This document shows positions 43,779-52,272 of a stretch of DNA of 64,000 nt, in pieces. The translations under genes were made by a program, and so were the position numbers. A model generated the notes under the pieces. The model made no database searches and was not told where the DNA came from. It was given only the letters and a program-made list of their open reading frames with translations. Each line of letters begins with the position of its first letter. The stretch's first letter is position 1. Source of the DNA: CAYFKJ01 sp964528595 (GTDB taxonomy: Bacteria > Pseudomonadota > Alphaproteobacteria > UBA2966); assembly GCA_964528595.1 (NCBI GenBank), contig CAZGTM010000012.1, positions 1 through 64,000 on the forward strand. Direction: 5' to 3'.

Positions 43779-44444
43779 ATGACGGAAGGCCGCCAAGACG
43801 TCGGCTTCGATCAGCTGTCCCGTACCATCGCGATTTTTCCGCTGCCGGGCGCGCTGTTGCTGCCGCGCGGTCAGCTGCCGCTGAACATTTTCGAGCCCCG
43901 GTATATCGAAATGGTGCGCGACGCCATGAACGAAACCCACCTGATCGGCATGGTCCAGCCGAAGGATCCCGAAACCGCCGAGCCGGAGCCGCCGGTCTAC
44001 AATACGGGCAGTTTGGGACGCATCGACGCCTTCGAGGAGACCGATGACGGCCGCTTTCTCATCACCCTGACGGGTCTTTGCCGCTTTCATATCGTCGAGG
44101 AACTGCCGCAAGCCGACGCGTACCGCCGGGCGCTGGTTTCCTATGACGAATTCCGCCGCGACTTCGAGGCCGACGTCACCGCCACCTTCGATCGCCAGCA
44201 GTTGTTCGTGGCGCTGAGGAACTACCTCGATGTCCACGAGCTGGACGCCGATTGGAAAGCCCTGGAACGGATTTCTGACGAGTCGCTGATTTCGTCGCTG
44301 TCGATGATGTGTCCGTTCGAACCCCGTGAAAAACAGGCCTTGCTGGAGGCGCCGGGCCTTGGCGACCGCGCCTCGATCCTGACCACGCTGATGAATTTCG
44401 CCGGCTCGCCCAGCGGCGGCGACGGTCCGAAATCCATGCAATAG
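43779..44444 (+). CDS. LON peptidase substrate-binding domain protein
   Basis: A 221-residue protein consisting only of the Lon N-terminal substrate-binding domain (IAIFPLPGALLLPRGQLPLNIFEPRYI, then MVQPKDPE), with no AAA or protease part. Stand-alone copies are common in alphaproteobacteria next to thioredoxin and Trm112 genes. Function unproven, perhaps an adaptor or substrate-recognition protein. A GGAG site lies 6 bases before the ATG. Confidence 0.9.
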   Translation: MTEGRQDVGFDQLSRTIAIFPLPGALLLPRGQLPLNIFEPRYIEMVRDAMNETHLIGMVQPKDPETAEPEPPVYNTGSLGRIDAFEETDDGRFLITLTGLCRFHIVEELPQADAYRRALVSYDEFRRDFEADVTATFDRQQLFVALRNYLDVHELDADWKALERISDESLISSLSMMCPFEPREKQALLEAPGLGDRASILTTLMNFAGSPSGGDGPKSMQ

Positions 44445-44476
44445 CAACCCTCATGACGGAAAAGAAGTGACCGACC

Positions 44477-44665
44477 ATGGCAGACAACCAAAATACCGTT
44501 GACCCCAAGCTCCTGGAAATCCTGGTCTGTCCGTTGACCAAGGGATCGCTGGAGTTCGACGCCGAAGCGCACGAATTGATCAGCCGGGAGGCGGGTCTCG
44601 CCTATCCCATCCGCGACGGCATCCCCATCATGCTGGTGGACGAAGCCCGCCGGCTGGAAGATTGA
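44477..44665 (+). CDS. Trm112 family (UPF0434/YcaR) protein
   Basis: A 62-residue small protein with the Trm112 pattern: LLEILVCPLTKGSLEFD near the N terminus and YPIRDGIPIMLVDEARRL at the end. Eukaryotic Trm112 activates methyltransferases; bacterial copies retain one of the usual Cys pairs at most (here a single Cys), so zinc binding is doubtful. It lies in the thioredoxin operon. Confidence 0.9.
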   Translation: MADNQNTVDPKLLEILVCPLTKGSLEFDAEAHELISREAGLAYPIRDGIPIMLVDEARRLED

Positions 44666-44681
44666 GAAGAGGATGTCCGTG

Positions 44682-45059
44682 ATGACAGACGCAGAACAAG
44701 CCAAAATCCCCGCGCCGACCGAAATTCGGCTGAAATCGGAGGAAAAGGTGTTGGAGGTCGACTTTCCCGACGGCAAGTCGTACCGCTTTCCCGCCGAATT
44801 GTTGCGCGTCGAAAGCCCGTCGGCGGAAGTCCAAGGCCATGGCCCCGACCAGAAGAAAATCCTGGCGGGCCGGGCGCATGTGGGGATCACCAGCGTCGAG
44901 CCCGTCGGGCACTACGCGGTGCGGATCGTGTTCGACGACCTGCATGATTCCGGAATTTACACCTGGGACTACTTTTATGAGCTCGGACCGGTCATGGATG
45001 AGGTCTGGAAGGAATACCTTGCGGCACTGGACCGCGAAAGCCTGAGCCGCGAGCCCTAA
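44682..45059 (+). CDS. DUF971 domain protein (gamma-butyrobetaine hydroxylase N-domain-like)
   Basis: A 125-residue protein containing one DUF971 domain: PTEIRLKSEEKVLEVDFPDGKSYRFP, interrupted here into its TEIRLKSEEKVLEV and FPDGKSYRFPAELLR parts, and HYAVRIVFDDLHDSGIYTWDYFYELG. Related proteins bind Fe-S or assist its assembly, but bacterial function is unclear. An ATG at 44673 abuts the AGAGG site, so the ATG at 44682 (9 bases from it) is preferred. Last gene of the thioredoxin-Lon-N-Trm112 run. Confidence 0.87.
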   Translation: MTDAEQAKIPAPTEIRLKSEEKVLEVDFPDGKSYRFPAELLRVESPSAEVQGHGPDQKKILAGRAHVGITSVEPVGHYAVRIVFDDLHDSGIYTWDYFYELGPVMDEVWKEYLAALDRESLSREP

Positions 45060-45267
45060 TTCCCACGAATTCCAGAAAATTCAGTTTTTCCAGTCGGTTA
45101 GCCTGATATACTGGATTGGAATCGAGAACCCAAAACTGCATTTCAAGCAGATTTCGGCGCTTAATCTGGTGTGCCGCCGGATAAATTTCTCTAATAAATT
45201 GAAATTTATGAAATAAATCACGAAATGATTAGGCTTGTCGGAAAATCCGGCGGTTTGTCCGCCAATT

Positions 45268-45286
45268 ATCGCCGTGCGGCGATTTT
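45268..45286 (+). terminator. Weak terminator-like hairpin
   Basis: ATCGCC-GTGC-GGCGAT followed by TTTT, 208 bases after the DUF971 stop, in a 285-base AT-rich gap that also holds a 16-base palindrome (ATAAATT-GA-AATTTAT, 45194-45209). The hairpin could end either the plus-strand run or the convergent ubiH-like transcript. Little support. Confidence 0.35.
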
Positions 45287-45344
45287 ACGGTGAATTATCA
45301 AACCGTTAGAAATTGTTACTCGACTCGAATCTAGCGCTGATTTT

Positions 45345-46592
45345 TCAGATTCTCCCGCCCTGAAGGAGTTTCGGCAGCTTGCCCACCGTTCCCCGGGCAT
45401 GGCGCATGAAAAACCGCTTCAGGACGGGCATTTGCTGCACGCCTGCGAGACCGACGTCGCGCGCCAGTTTCACCGCACCGATATCGTTGGAGAACAGGCG
45501 GTTCAGCACATCGGTCACCGCCAGCAGGGTCATGTTGTCGAAGCGGCGCCAGCGCTGATAGCGCTCCAGGACGTCCGATGCGCCGATATCGAGGCCCAGC
45601 CGGGCGGCCTCCACCAGGACTTCCGCCAACGCCGCGACATCGCGCAAACCGACGTTGAGGCCCTGACCGGCGATCGGGTGCATGCCGTGGGCGGCGTCGC
45701 CGGCCAACGCCAGCCGCCGGTCAATGTAGCGCTCGGCCAGTTGCAACGACAGCGGATAGGACCAGCGCGGACCCTCAATCGAAATCTCGCCGAGATAGTC
45801 GCCGAACCGTTTGCCGACTTCCGCCAGGAAGGCCCCATCGTCCAGCGCCATCATAGCCGGCGTGAGGTCTTCCCGTTCGGTCCAGACCAGCGAAGACCGG
45901 TTATCGGGCAACGGCAGGATGGCAAAGGGGCCCGACGGCAGGAAATGCTCCTGCGCCGTGCCGTTGTGAGGCTCGGCATGCCGCACCGTGCAGACGATAC
46001 CGCATTGGTGGTAGCTCCAGCCGTCCGTGGCGATGCCGGCAGCTTCGCGGCTGGGCGAACGGCGGCCCTCCGCGCCGACGATCAGGCGGCAGTTCAGGGT
46101 GCGGCCGTCGGCCAGCGTAACGACCGCACCGTTGCTCCGCCGGTCGAAGTCCAGCGCGGTCATGGGCGCAATCATCTCAAGATTGGCGACCTCGCCGGCG
46201 CGCTGGTGCAGGGCCTGGCGCATGTGGCGGTTCTCGACCATGAAGCCGAACGGCGCGCCGTCCAACGAGCGGTGGTCGTAATGCAGGAACAGCGGCGAGG
46301 CGCCGTCCGTCACGCGAATGTCCAGAATGGCTTCGGCCCGGCCGGCCACGTGCCGCCAGGCGCCGATGGCCTCGAGCGCCTGCTGGCTGGCATGGGCGAT
46401 GGCCGACGCCCGTCCGTCATAAGGCGCCGACAACATGCGCGCGGGATCGTCCGTATCGATGACCACGGTGCGCAATCCGGCATCCGCCACGGCGATGCCC
46501 AACGCCAGGCCGACCATGCCGCCGCCGTTGATCAGCACATCGCAATCGTCGCCGGCCGTTGCGGCAGGACCCTCTACGCTCGTATCGGACAT
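45345..46592 (-). CDS. FAD-dependent hydroxylase of the UbiH/UbiF/VisC family
   Basis: A 415-residue flavoprotein monooxygenase for ubiquinone ring hydroxylation. The N-terminal FAD-binding fold reads DVLINGGGMVGLALGIAVADAG, then the DG-type strand region, and the second FAD motif is LALAGDAAHGMHPIAGQGLNVGLRD. Which ring position it hydroxylates cannot be told. It is divergent from the amidase gene (101-base gap). Confidence 0.9.
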   Translation of the reverse strand: MSDTSVEGPAATAGDDCDVLINGGGMVGLALGIAVADAGLRTVVIDTDDPARMLSAPYDGRASAIAHASQQALEAIGAWRHVAGRAEAILDIRVTDGASPLFLHYDHRSLDGAPFGFMVENRHMRQALHQRAGEVANLEMIAPMTALDFDRRSNGAVVTLADGRTLNCRLIVGAEGRRSPSREAAGIATDGWSYHQCGIVCTVRHAEPHNGTAQEHFLPSGPFAILPLPDNRSSLVWTEREDLTPAMMALDDGAFLAEVGKRFGDYLGEISIEGPRWSYPLSLQLAERYIDRRLALAGDAAHGMHPIAGQGLNVGLRDVAALAEVLVEAARLGLDIGASDVLERYQRWRRFDNMTLLAVTDVLNRLFSNDIGAVKLARDVGLAGVQQMPVLKRFFMRHARGTVGKLPKLLQGGRI

Positions 46593-46693
46593 GCTCCAAA
46601 CATTGGGTATGGCGCCGGTCTTGTCCAGTGGGCGAAATTATTTTACACCGCTGACGATTGCCCCTTGTTGCCGGCGGCGATAGTCTTTTGGCC

Positions 46694-48058
46694 ATGAGCA
46701 ACATCTGGCATGACATGACGGCGCTTGAATTGGGCGCCGGTATCGCGGACGGCGAAATCGATCCCGTCGACCTCACGGAACATTTCCTGGGCCGCATCGA
46801 GCAAGGCGATTCCGATCACAGCGTCTTCATTACAGTGACGGCCGACCGGGCGCGCGCCGAGGCGCGCGCCGCGCGCAAACGGGCCGGCGACGAACTGCGC
46901 CGCGGTCCTTTGGACGGCGTGCCGATATCATGGAAGGACCTCTTTGACAGCGCCGGCATCGCCACCACGGCGGCGTCGGAGCTGTTCCGCGACCGCGTGC
47001 CCGAGCGCGACGCCGTGACGTTGGCCCGGGCGACGCGCGCCGGCATGGTGTGCCTGGGCAAGACGAACCTGTCGGAATTCGCCTTTTCCGGCCTCGGCAT
47101 CAACCCGGCGTTCGGCACGCCGAAAAATCCGTACGACACGGAAACGCCGCGCTGTCCGGGCGGCTCCTCCGCCGGTTCCGCCGTGTCGGTGGCGCGCGGA
47201 CTGGCGCCGATTACGGTCGGCACCGACACCGGCGGCTCGGTCCGCATCCCCGCCGTCTGGAACGGTCTGGTAGGCCTGAAGACGACCTCCGGCGTGGTCC
47301 CCTCCGGCGGCGTCATTCCGCTGGCCCGGACCTATGACACGGTAGGTCCGCTGGCCAAGGACGTGGCCGACGCCAACGCGCTTTTCGCCCTCATGTGCGC
47401 TCGGCCGGCCGCCGATCTAACCGGCGCCGGCGTCCGGGGTCGGCGCTTCCTGGTGCCCACCAACTGCGTCTGGGACATTACCGAGCCCGCCCTGAAGGCG
47501 GAGGTCGAAAAAGCCATCGAGGCCATTGGCGCCGCCGGTGGATTACTGGTGCACGCGGCCCTGCCGGAATTCGACGAGGTGACCGATCTGGTCAACGCCG
47601 TCGGCAACATCTTCAGCCCCGAAGGCTACGGCGAGTGGCGGCACGAGATCGATACCCAGGGTGACAAGATCCATCACGAGGTCATGCGCCGCTTCAAGAT
47701 CGCCGAGACCATGTCGTCAATCGACGTCGCCGAGGCATTCCACAAATTGCGCGGCATCAGGGGGCGCTACCTGCAGCGCGTCGCCGGGTATGATGCGGTG
47801 CTGATGCCGACGACGCAGAACACGCCGCCGGCCATCGCGCCGCTGGAAGCCGACAGCGAAGCGTATGCCAAGGCCAACCTGACGGCGCTGCACAATACCC
47901 GCCTGGGCAACCTCCTGACGCTCTGCGCCATTACCCTGCCGACCGGTCTGGCCGAAGGCCTGCCGACGGGCCTGATGATGTTCGGCACGCCCAAGCGGGA
48001 AGCCGCACTACTGCGCTTGGCGGCTGGTGTTGAAAAAGCGATCGCCGCCTCTGAATAG
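46694..48058 (+). CDS. Amidase signature family enzyme
   Basis: A 454-residue amidohydrolase with the Ser-cisSer-Lys triad: Lys in VPISWKDLFDS, cis-Ser in CPGGSSAGSAVSVARG and nucleophile Ser in VGTDTGGSVRIPAVW. No GatB or GatC gene adjoins it and the glutaminyl-tRNA pathway partners are absent, so it is probably a catabolic amidase. Its position before glnK-amtB suggests nitrogen scavenging (inference). The ATG at 46694 is the family start; 46658 is in frame but less likely. Confidence 0.88.
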   Translation: MSNIWHDMTALELGAGIADGEIDPVDLTEHFLGRIEQGDSDHSVFITVTADRARAEARAARKRAGDELRRGPLDGVPISWKDLFDSAGIATTAASELFRDRVPERDAVTLARATRAGMVCLGKTNLSEFAFSGLGINPAFGTPKNPYDTETPRCPGGSSAGSAVSVARGLAPITVGTDTGGSVRIPAVWNGLVGLKTTSGVVPSGGVIPLARTYDTVGPLAKDVADANALFALMCARPAADLTGAGVRGRRFLVPTNCVWDITEPALKAEVEKAIEAIGAAGGLLVHAALPEFDEVTDLVNAVGNIFSPEGYGEWRHEIDTQGDKIHHEVMRRFKIAETMSSIDVAEAFHKLRGIRGRYLQRVAGYDAVLMPTTQNTPPAIAPLEADSEAYAKANLTALHNTRLGNLLTLCAITLPTGLAEGLPTGLMMFGTPKREAALLRLAAGVEKAIAASE

Positions 48059-48062
48059 ATTT

Positions 48063-48106
48063 GCCTAATTTTTAGGCGTACTGATAGTGATGCCTATTTT
48101 TTAGTC
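48063..48106. promoter_or_regulatory. Candidate NtrC enhancer, two tandem dyads
   Basis: GCCTAATTTTTAGGC (48063-48077) is a perfect dyad with the NtrC-type GC-N11-GC geometry. A second copy, GCCTATTTTTTAGTC (48092-48106), matches 12 of 15 positions at an offset of 29 bases. They lie 117 and 88 bases upstream of the sigma-54 -24 element, the usual enhancer distance. Binding is inferred. Confidence 0.55.
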
Positions 48107-48193
48107 AAATGTTCAATGGAGAAAGCCCAATTCAAAGGCCTTCTCATTCTATTTAATATTATTTTTCAACGGCTTATCCCGAAAAACTGAGTC

Positions 48194-48209
48194 TGGCACG
48201 GTCCTTGTA
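48194..48209 (+). promoter_or_regulatory. Sigma-54 promoter of glnK-amtB
   Basis: TGGCACG-gtcc-TTGTA matches the -24/-12 consensus TGGCACG-N4-TTGCW except for T in place of C in the -12 box. It lies 70 bases before the glnK ATG, giving a start near 48220. Nitrogen-limitation control of glnK-amtB through RpoN and NtrC is established in proteobacteria. Confidence 0.82.
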
Positions 48210-48278
48210 ATACCGGCTGCGGAACATATAACCGCGCCGCAATGACCTGCCGGCGCTCAAAGAGAGAAGGGATTACCG

Positions 48279-48617
48279 ATGAAACTCGTCATGGCGGTCA
48301 TCAAGCCGTTCAAATTGGACGAGGTGCGTGAAGCACTCATGGAACTCGATGTCCAGGGTCTGACGGCCAGCGAAGTCAAAGGCTTCGGCCGACAGAAGGG
48401 ACATACCGAGATTTACCGCGGCGCCGAATACGCCGTGAACTTCGTCCCCAAGATCAAGATCGAGGTCGCGGTCAATGCCGATCTCGCCGACCGGGTGGTG
48501 GAAACCATCCAAAACGCGGCCAACACCGGCCAGATCGGCGACGGCAAGATTTTTGTCTACGACCTGAGCAAGGTCATCCGCATCCGCACCGGCGAATCCG
48601 ACGCCGAAGCCCTCTAA
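48279..48617 (+). CDS. glnK: P-II nitrogen regulatory protein
   Basis: A 112-residue signalling trimer subunit that senses ATP/ADP and 2-oxoglutarate and controls AmtB, NtrB and other partners. The T-loop has Tyr51, the uridylylation site (HTEIYRGAEYAVNFVPK), and the C-terminal P-II signature is present (TGQIGDGKIFVYDLSKVIRIRTGE). Called GlnK rather than GlnB because it precedes amtB and follows a sigma-54 promoter. RBS AGAAGG. Confidence 0.93.
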   Translation: MKLVMAVIKPFKLDEVREALMELDVQGLTASEVKGFGRQKGHTEIYRGAEYAVNFVPKIKIEVAVNADLADRVVETIQNAANTGQIGDGKIFVYDLSKVIRIRTGESDAEAL

Positions 48618-48650
48618 GCATCCACCAATCAAGTCCCCTAGGAGACAATT

Positions 48651-49988
48651 ATGAAAACGCTTATCAGAAGGCCGGTACGGGCGGGCATTCTTGGCCTAAC
48701 CGCCGCCGCCGCCTTGTTCGCGGCGGAACCGGCCCTGGCGGAAGACGCCAAGGTCACCGAGACCGCCTTTATATTCAACACATTCTCGTTCCTGGTGCAC
48801 GGCTTCATGGTCATGCTGATGGCCGCCGGTTTCGCCATGCTGGAAGCCGGCATGGTGCGCACCAAGAACGTCGCCACCATGTGCATTAAGAACATTTCGC
48901 TCTATTCCGTGGCCGGCATTCTTTACTACCTGATCGGTTACAACCTGATGTACTCGGGCGTCGACGGCGGCTTCATGGGCGCCTTCGCACCCTGGGGCGT
49001 CGATGACGCGGCTGTGGCCACCGGTGATTTCAACGCCGGCTACGCCTCCGGGTCCGACTGGTTCTTCCAGATGGTCTTTGTCGCCACCGCCGCCTCGATC
49101 GTCTCGGGCACCGTGGCGGAACGCATCAAGCTCTGGCCCTTCCTGATCTTCGTTGTCATCCTGACCGGCATCATCTATCCCATCGAGGGCGCTTGGCAGT
49201 GGGGCGGCGGCTGGCTCGCCGAAATGGGCTTCGCCGATTTCGCCGGCTCGACCATCGTGCACTCCACGGGCGGCTGGGCGGCTCTCACCGGCGCCATCAT
49301 CCTCGGCGCGCGGCGCGGCAAATATGGCAAGAACGGCCAGGTCACGCCGATCCCGGCCTCCTCTCTGCCGCTGGCCACGCTGGGCACGTTTATCCTGTGG
49401 TTCGGCTGGTTCGGCTTCAACGGCGGCTCGCAGCTTGCCCTCGGCAGCGCCGCGGATGCCGTCGCCATCTCCAACATCTACATCAACACCAACATCGCGG
49501 CAGCCGGCGGCGTCGTCGCGGCCATGATCCTGACGCAGCTGGTCTACAAAAAGGTCGACCTGACCATGGCGCTCAACGGCGCCCTGGCCGGCCTGGTCAG
49601 CATCACCGCCGGCCCCGATACGCCGACCTTGGGCTCGGCCCTGATCATCGGCGCCATCGGCGGCGTCATCGTGGTCTTCGCCATCCCGCTGTTGGACAAG
49701 TTCAAGATCGACGACGTGGTCGGCGCCATTCCGGTCCATCTTCTGGCCGGCATCTGGGGCACCATGGCCGTGCCGATCACCAACCCGGACGCCAGCTTCG
49801 TCACGCAAGCCACCGGCGTCGTCGCCATCGGCGCCTTCGTGGTCGTGGCGAGCTCCATCGCCTGGCTGGCGATCAAAGCAACCATGGGCCTGCGCCTCGA
49901 CGAAGAGGACGAAGTCCTGGGCCAGGACCGCACCGAGTTGGGCCTCGAGGCCTACCCGGAATTCGGTCAGGGTTCGCACACGGTCTAA
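48651..49988 (+). CDS. amtB: Ammonium transporter AmtB
   Basis: A 445-residue inner-membrane ammonium channel. A signal peptide-like N terminus (to about ALAED, residue 31) precedes eleven transmembrane helices. Family motifs are AGFAMLEAGMVRTKN, the D-x5-H region DFAGSTIVHSTGGWAALTG with one pore His, and VHLLAGIWGTMAVP with the second. GlnK blocks the cytoplasmic pore exits when nitrogen is plentiful. Strong RBS AGGAG. Cotranscribed with glnK (33-base gap). A hairpin at 50005-50039 follows. Confidence 0.94.
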   Translation: MKTLIRRPVRAGILGLTAAAALFAAEPALAEDAKVTETAFIFNTFSFLVHGFMVMLMAAGFAMLEAGMVRTKNVATMCIKNISLYSVAGILYYLIGYNLMYSGVDGGFMGAFAPWGVDDAAVATGDFNAGYASGSDWFFQMVFVATAASIVSGTVAERIKLWPFLIFVVILTGIIYPIEGAWQWGGGWLAEMGFADFAGSTIVHSTGGWAALTGAIILGARRGKYGKNGQVTPIPASSLPLATLGTFILWFGWFGFNGGSQLALGSAADAVAISNIYINTNIAAAGGVVAAMILTQLVYKKVDLTMALNGALAGLVSITAGPDTPTLGSALIIGAIGGVIVVFAIPLLDKFKIDDVVGAIPVHLLAGIWGTMAVPITNPDASFVTQATGVVAIGAFVVVASSIAWLAIKATMGLRLDEEDEVLGQDRTELGLEAYPEFGQGSHTV

Positions 49989-50004
49989 GGCCGACCGGCA
50001 ATAA

Positions 50005-50039
50005 GGGGAAGGCTGCCTCACGCCCCAGCAGCCTTCCCC
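50005..50039 (+). terminator. GC-rich hairpin downstream of amtB
   Basis: A 12-bp perfect stem (GGGGAAGGCTGC / GCAGCCTTCCCC) with an 11-base loop, 16 bases after the amtB stop. No U-tract follows, so it is a non-canonical terminator or mRNA 3-prime stabiliser. Confidence 0.55.
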
Positions 50040-50091
50040 CGCGGCGGCGGACCCAACATCGATTTACCGCTGCTTAAATTTTGTTCAATTG

Positions 50092-50126
50092 TCACGGTTC
50101 TGCCTAAATCAAAGGCAGAGCCGTGA
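50092..50126. promoter_or_regulatory. Long dyad upstream of second amt, with NtrC-like core
   Basis: Arms of 14 bases (TCACGGTTCTGCCT / AGGCAGAGCCGTGA, one mismatch that would pair G-U in RNA) surround a 7-base centre. The inner 15 bases, GCCTAAATCAAAGGC at 50102-50116, have the same GC-N11-GC geometry and GCCTAA half as the dyads before glnK. It lies 89-123 bases upstream of the -24 box at 50215, as expected for an NtrC enhancer. As RNA it could also be a hairpin. Confidence 0.5.
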
Positions 50127-50214
50127 TCATTTGCGTCTGCCCGGCTTTTTCGCCGGATCCGATAAACCTTTCATTTACAGGATCTTAGCTCTCCGACGAG
50201 AGCGCCGTACCGGT

Positions 50215-50230
50215 TGGCACGGCGCTTGAT
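50215..50230 (+). promoter_or_regulatory. Sigma-54 promoter of the second ammonium transporter gene
   Basis: TGGCACG-gcgc-TTGAT matches TGGCACG-N4-TTGCW except one base of the -12 box. It lies 85 bases before the ATG at 50315, with a start near 50241. The 326-base gap after amtB thus holds a hairpin, a long dyad and this promoter. Confidence 0.8.
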
Positions 50231-50314
50231 ATGAAAGCCCAAAACAATCGACCACGCGGCGGACGCTGAGCAAGCGGCGAAGTCCGGCGGTCGAAGTATG
50301 CTTTGGAGGCAACA

Positions 50315-51544
50315 ATGGACGTGATCAAGACGGGCGCAGACGTATTTTTCGTTCTCATCGGGGCCATTCTGGTCCTCGCCATGCACGCGGGATTTGCTTT
50401 CCTGGAGGTCGGCACGGTCCGCAAGAAAAACCAGGTCAATGCGCTGGTCAAAATCATGGTCGATTTTGCCGTCTCGACGATGTCCTATTTCTTTGTCGGC
50501 TACATGATCGCCTACGGCGTCAATTTCTTTGCCAGCGCCGGCATCATCAGCGGCGCCGTCGAGGGCAGCCCCTTCGCCGGCAGCGGTCTTGATTTGGTCA
50601 AGTTCTTCTTCCTTTGCACCTTCGCGGCGGCGATCCCGGCCATCATTTCCGGCGGCATCGCGGAACGCGCCCGATTCTGGCCCCAGGTCGCGGCGACGGT
50701 CCTTGTCGTCGCTCTGGTCTATCCGTTTTTCGAGGGCATGGTTTGGGGCGGGCGCTACGGCCTGCAGGGCTGGATCGAAGGCGCCTTCGGCGCCCCCTTC
50801 CACGATTTCGCCGGTTCGGTGGTGGTTCACGCCATGGGCGGCTGGCTGGCGCTGGCGGCGGTCGTCATGCTGGGCGCCCGCATGGGCCGTTACCGCAAGG
50901 ACGGCGGGGTGATCGGCATTCCGCCCTCCAACATCCCCTTCCTGGCGCTGGGCTCCTGGATCCTTTCCGTCGGCTGGTTCGGCTTCAACGTGATGAGCGC
51001 GCAGGGTCTCGAAGGCGTGACCGGTCTGGTGGCGATGAATTCGCTGATGGCCATGGGCGGCGGCATCATCGCGGCCCTGGTGATCGGTAAGAACGATCCG
51101 GGGTTCGTCCACAACGGCGCGCTGGCCGGCTTGGTCGCCGTTTGCGCGGGCTCCGACATCATGCATCCCCTGGGCGCGCTGGCGACCGGCGCCGCAGCCG
51201 GCGCCCTGTTCGTCTGGGCCTTCACGACCTGCCAGAACAAGTGGCGCATCGACGACGTGCTGGGCGTTTGGCCGCTGCACGGCCTGTGCGGCGCCCTGGG
51301 CGGCATTCTCGCCGGGGTCTTCGGCCTGGAAGCGCTCGGCGGCATGGGCGGCGTGTCCTTGGGCGCGCAAATAGCCGGAACGGTTGCCGGCGTCGCCGTC
51401 GCCACGGTGGCGGGCTTCATCGTCTACGGCGGCCTGCGCCAGACCATCGGCATCCGCCTGAGCCAGGAGGAAGAGCACGCCGGCGCCGACATTTCCATCC
51501 ATTCCATCTCGGCCTATCCCGAGGATGACGTCCCGGCGCGGTAA
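50315..51544 (+). CDS. Second ammonium transporter (Amt family)
   Basis: A 409-residue inner-membrane protein. It has Amt motifs (HAGFAFLEVGTVRKKN, DFAGSVVVHAMGGWLALAAVV with the first pore His, VWPLHGLCGALGGILAG with the second) but no N-terminal signal-like extension, and it lacks an adjacent P-II gene. Its sequence differs clearly from the 48651 protein, so this is not a recent duplication. The ATG at 50315 follows a GGAGG site 5 bases upstream; a TTG at 50303 is less likely. Its own sigma-54 promoter suggests separate control. Confidence 0.92.
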   Translation: MDVIKTGADVFFVLIGAILVLAMHAGFAFLEVGTVRKKNQVNALVKIMVDFAVSTMSYFFVGYMIAYGVNFFASAGIISGAVEGSPFAGSGLDLVKFFFLCTFAAAIPAIISGGIAERARFWPQVAATVLVVALVYPFFEGMVWGGRYGLQGWIEGAFGAPFHDFAGSVVVHAMGGWLALAAVVMLGARMGRYRKDGGVIGIPPSNIPFLALGSWILSVGWFGFNVMSAQGLEGVTGLVAMNSLMAMGGGIIAALVIGKNDPGFVHNGALAGLVAVCAGSDIMHPLGALATGAAAGALFVWAFTTCQNKWRIDDVLGVWPLHGLCGALGGILAGVFGLEALGGMGGVSLGAQIAGTVAGVAVATVAGFIVYGGLRQTIGIRLSQEEEHAGADISIHSISAYPEDDVPAR

Positions 51545-51667
51545 TTGAAATAATCCGTCGTAAACCGGTCCCGCGGCAAAATTTGATTTGGTTGCAATTC
51601 GGACCGGCGGGAGCCAAAATAGGAAATAGGAAGAATAGTTCTAAACTGGCGTTGACGACTGCAGGGC

Positions 51668-52210
51668 ATGACAAACACGGTGTCATTGGGGGAAGCTTTG
51701 ATAGTCAATTGGCCTCGCGCAATCCGTTTCGGCGGCTTGTCGATGATCCTGGCATTCATGCTGGGAATCACCGGTCCAGCCTGGTCCCAGGAAATTTTCG
51801 GCAAAGCGCGCGTGATCGACGGCGACACCATCGTTGTCGGCGGCAAGCGCATCCACATTTTCGGCATCGACGCACCGGAGAAAAAACAGTTCTGCAAGCA
51901 GCCCGACGGGCATTTCGGCTGCGGGCTGAACGCCGGCGATGCCATGAAGAAATTCATCACCGGCGATCAGGTGAAATGCCGGCGCCAAAGAAGCGCAAGG
52001 CAAGGCGGTATATTCGCCGTCTGCTACGCCAACGGCACCGACGTCGGGGCCAAAATGGTCCGGGCCGGCTGGGCGCTGGCCTACAAACGCCAGTCGAAAC
52101 GCTATCTCGGCGCCGAAGCGAACGCCCGCAAAAACCAGCGCGGCATTTGGGCAAGTACCTTCGTGCTACCGTGGGACTGGCGCGCCGGCAAGCGTAAAAT
52201 CGCCAAATAA
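51668..52210 (+). CDS. Thermonuclease family (SNase-like) secreted protein
   Basis: A 180-residue protein with an N-terminal hydrophobic signal segment (LSMILAFMLGITGPAWS, cleavage before QEIFG) and an SNase-like OB fold: GKARVIDGDTIVVGGKRIHIFGIDAPE, broken here into the DGDTI and RIHIFGIDAPE motifs, later VRAGWALAYKRQSKRYLGAE. Family members are calcium-dependent nucleases, but many such small bacterial versions lack proven activity. Exported to the periplasm. The start could also be the ATG at 51743. Confidence 0.82.
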   Translation: MTNTVSLGEALIVNWPRAIRFGGLSMILAFMLGITGPAWSQEIFGKARVIDGDTIVVGGKRIHIFGIDAPEKKQFCKQPDGHFGCGLNAGDAMKKFITGDQVKCRRQRSARQGGIFAVCYANGTDVGAKMVRAGWALAYKRQSKRYLGAEANARKNQRGIWASTFVLPWDWRAGKRKIAK

Positions 52211-52272
52211 GCCTCTCCGGATTTGGCTTTTGTTGGAGCCAAGAACGCAATATCCTGATAACTAATACACTT

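Noticed and set aside
42894..44447. 517-codon minus-strand frame opposite the thioredoxin and Lon-N genes
   Set aside because: Antisense frame; both plus-strand proteins are clear family members.
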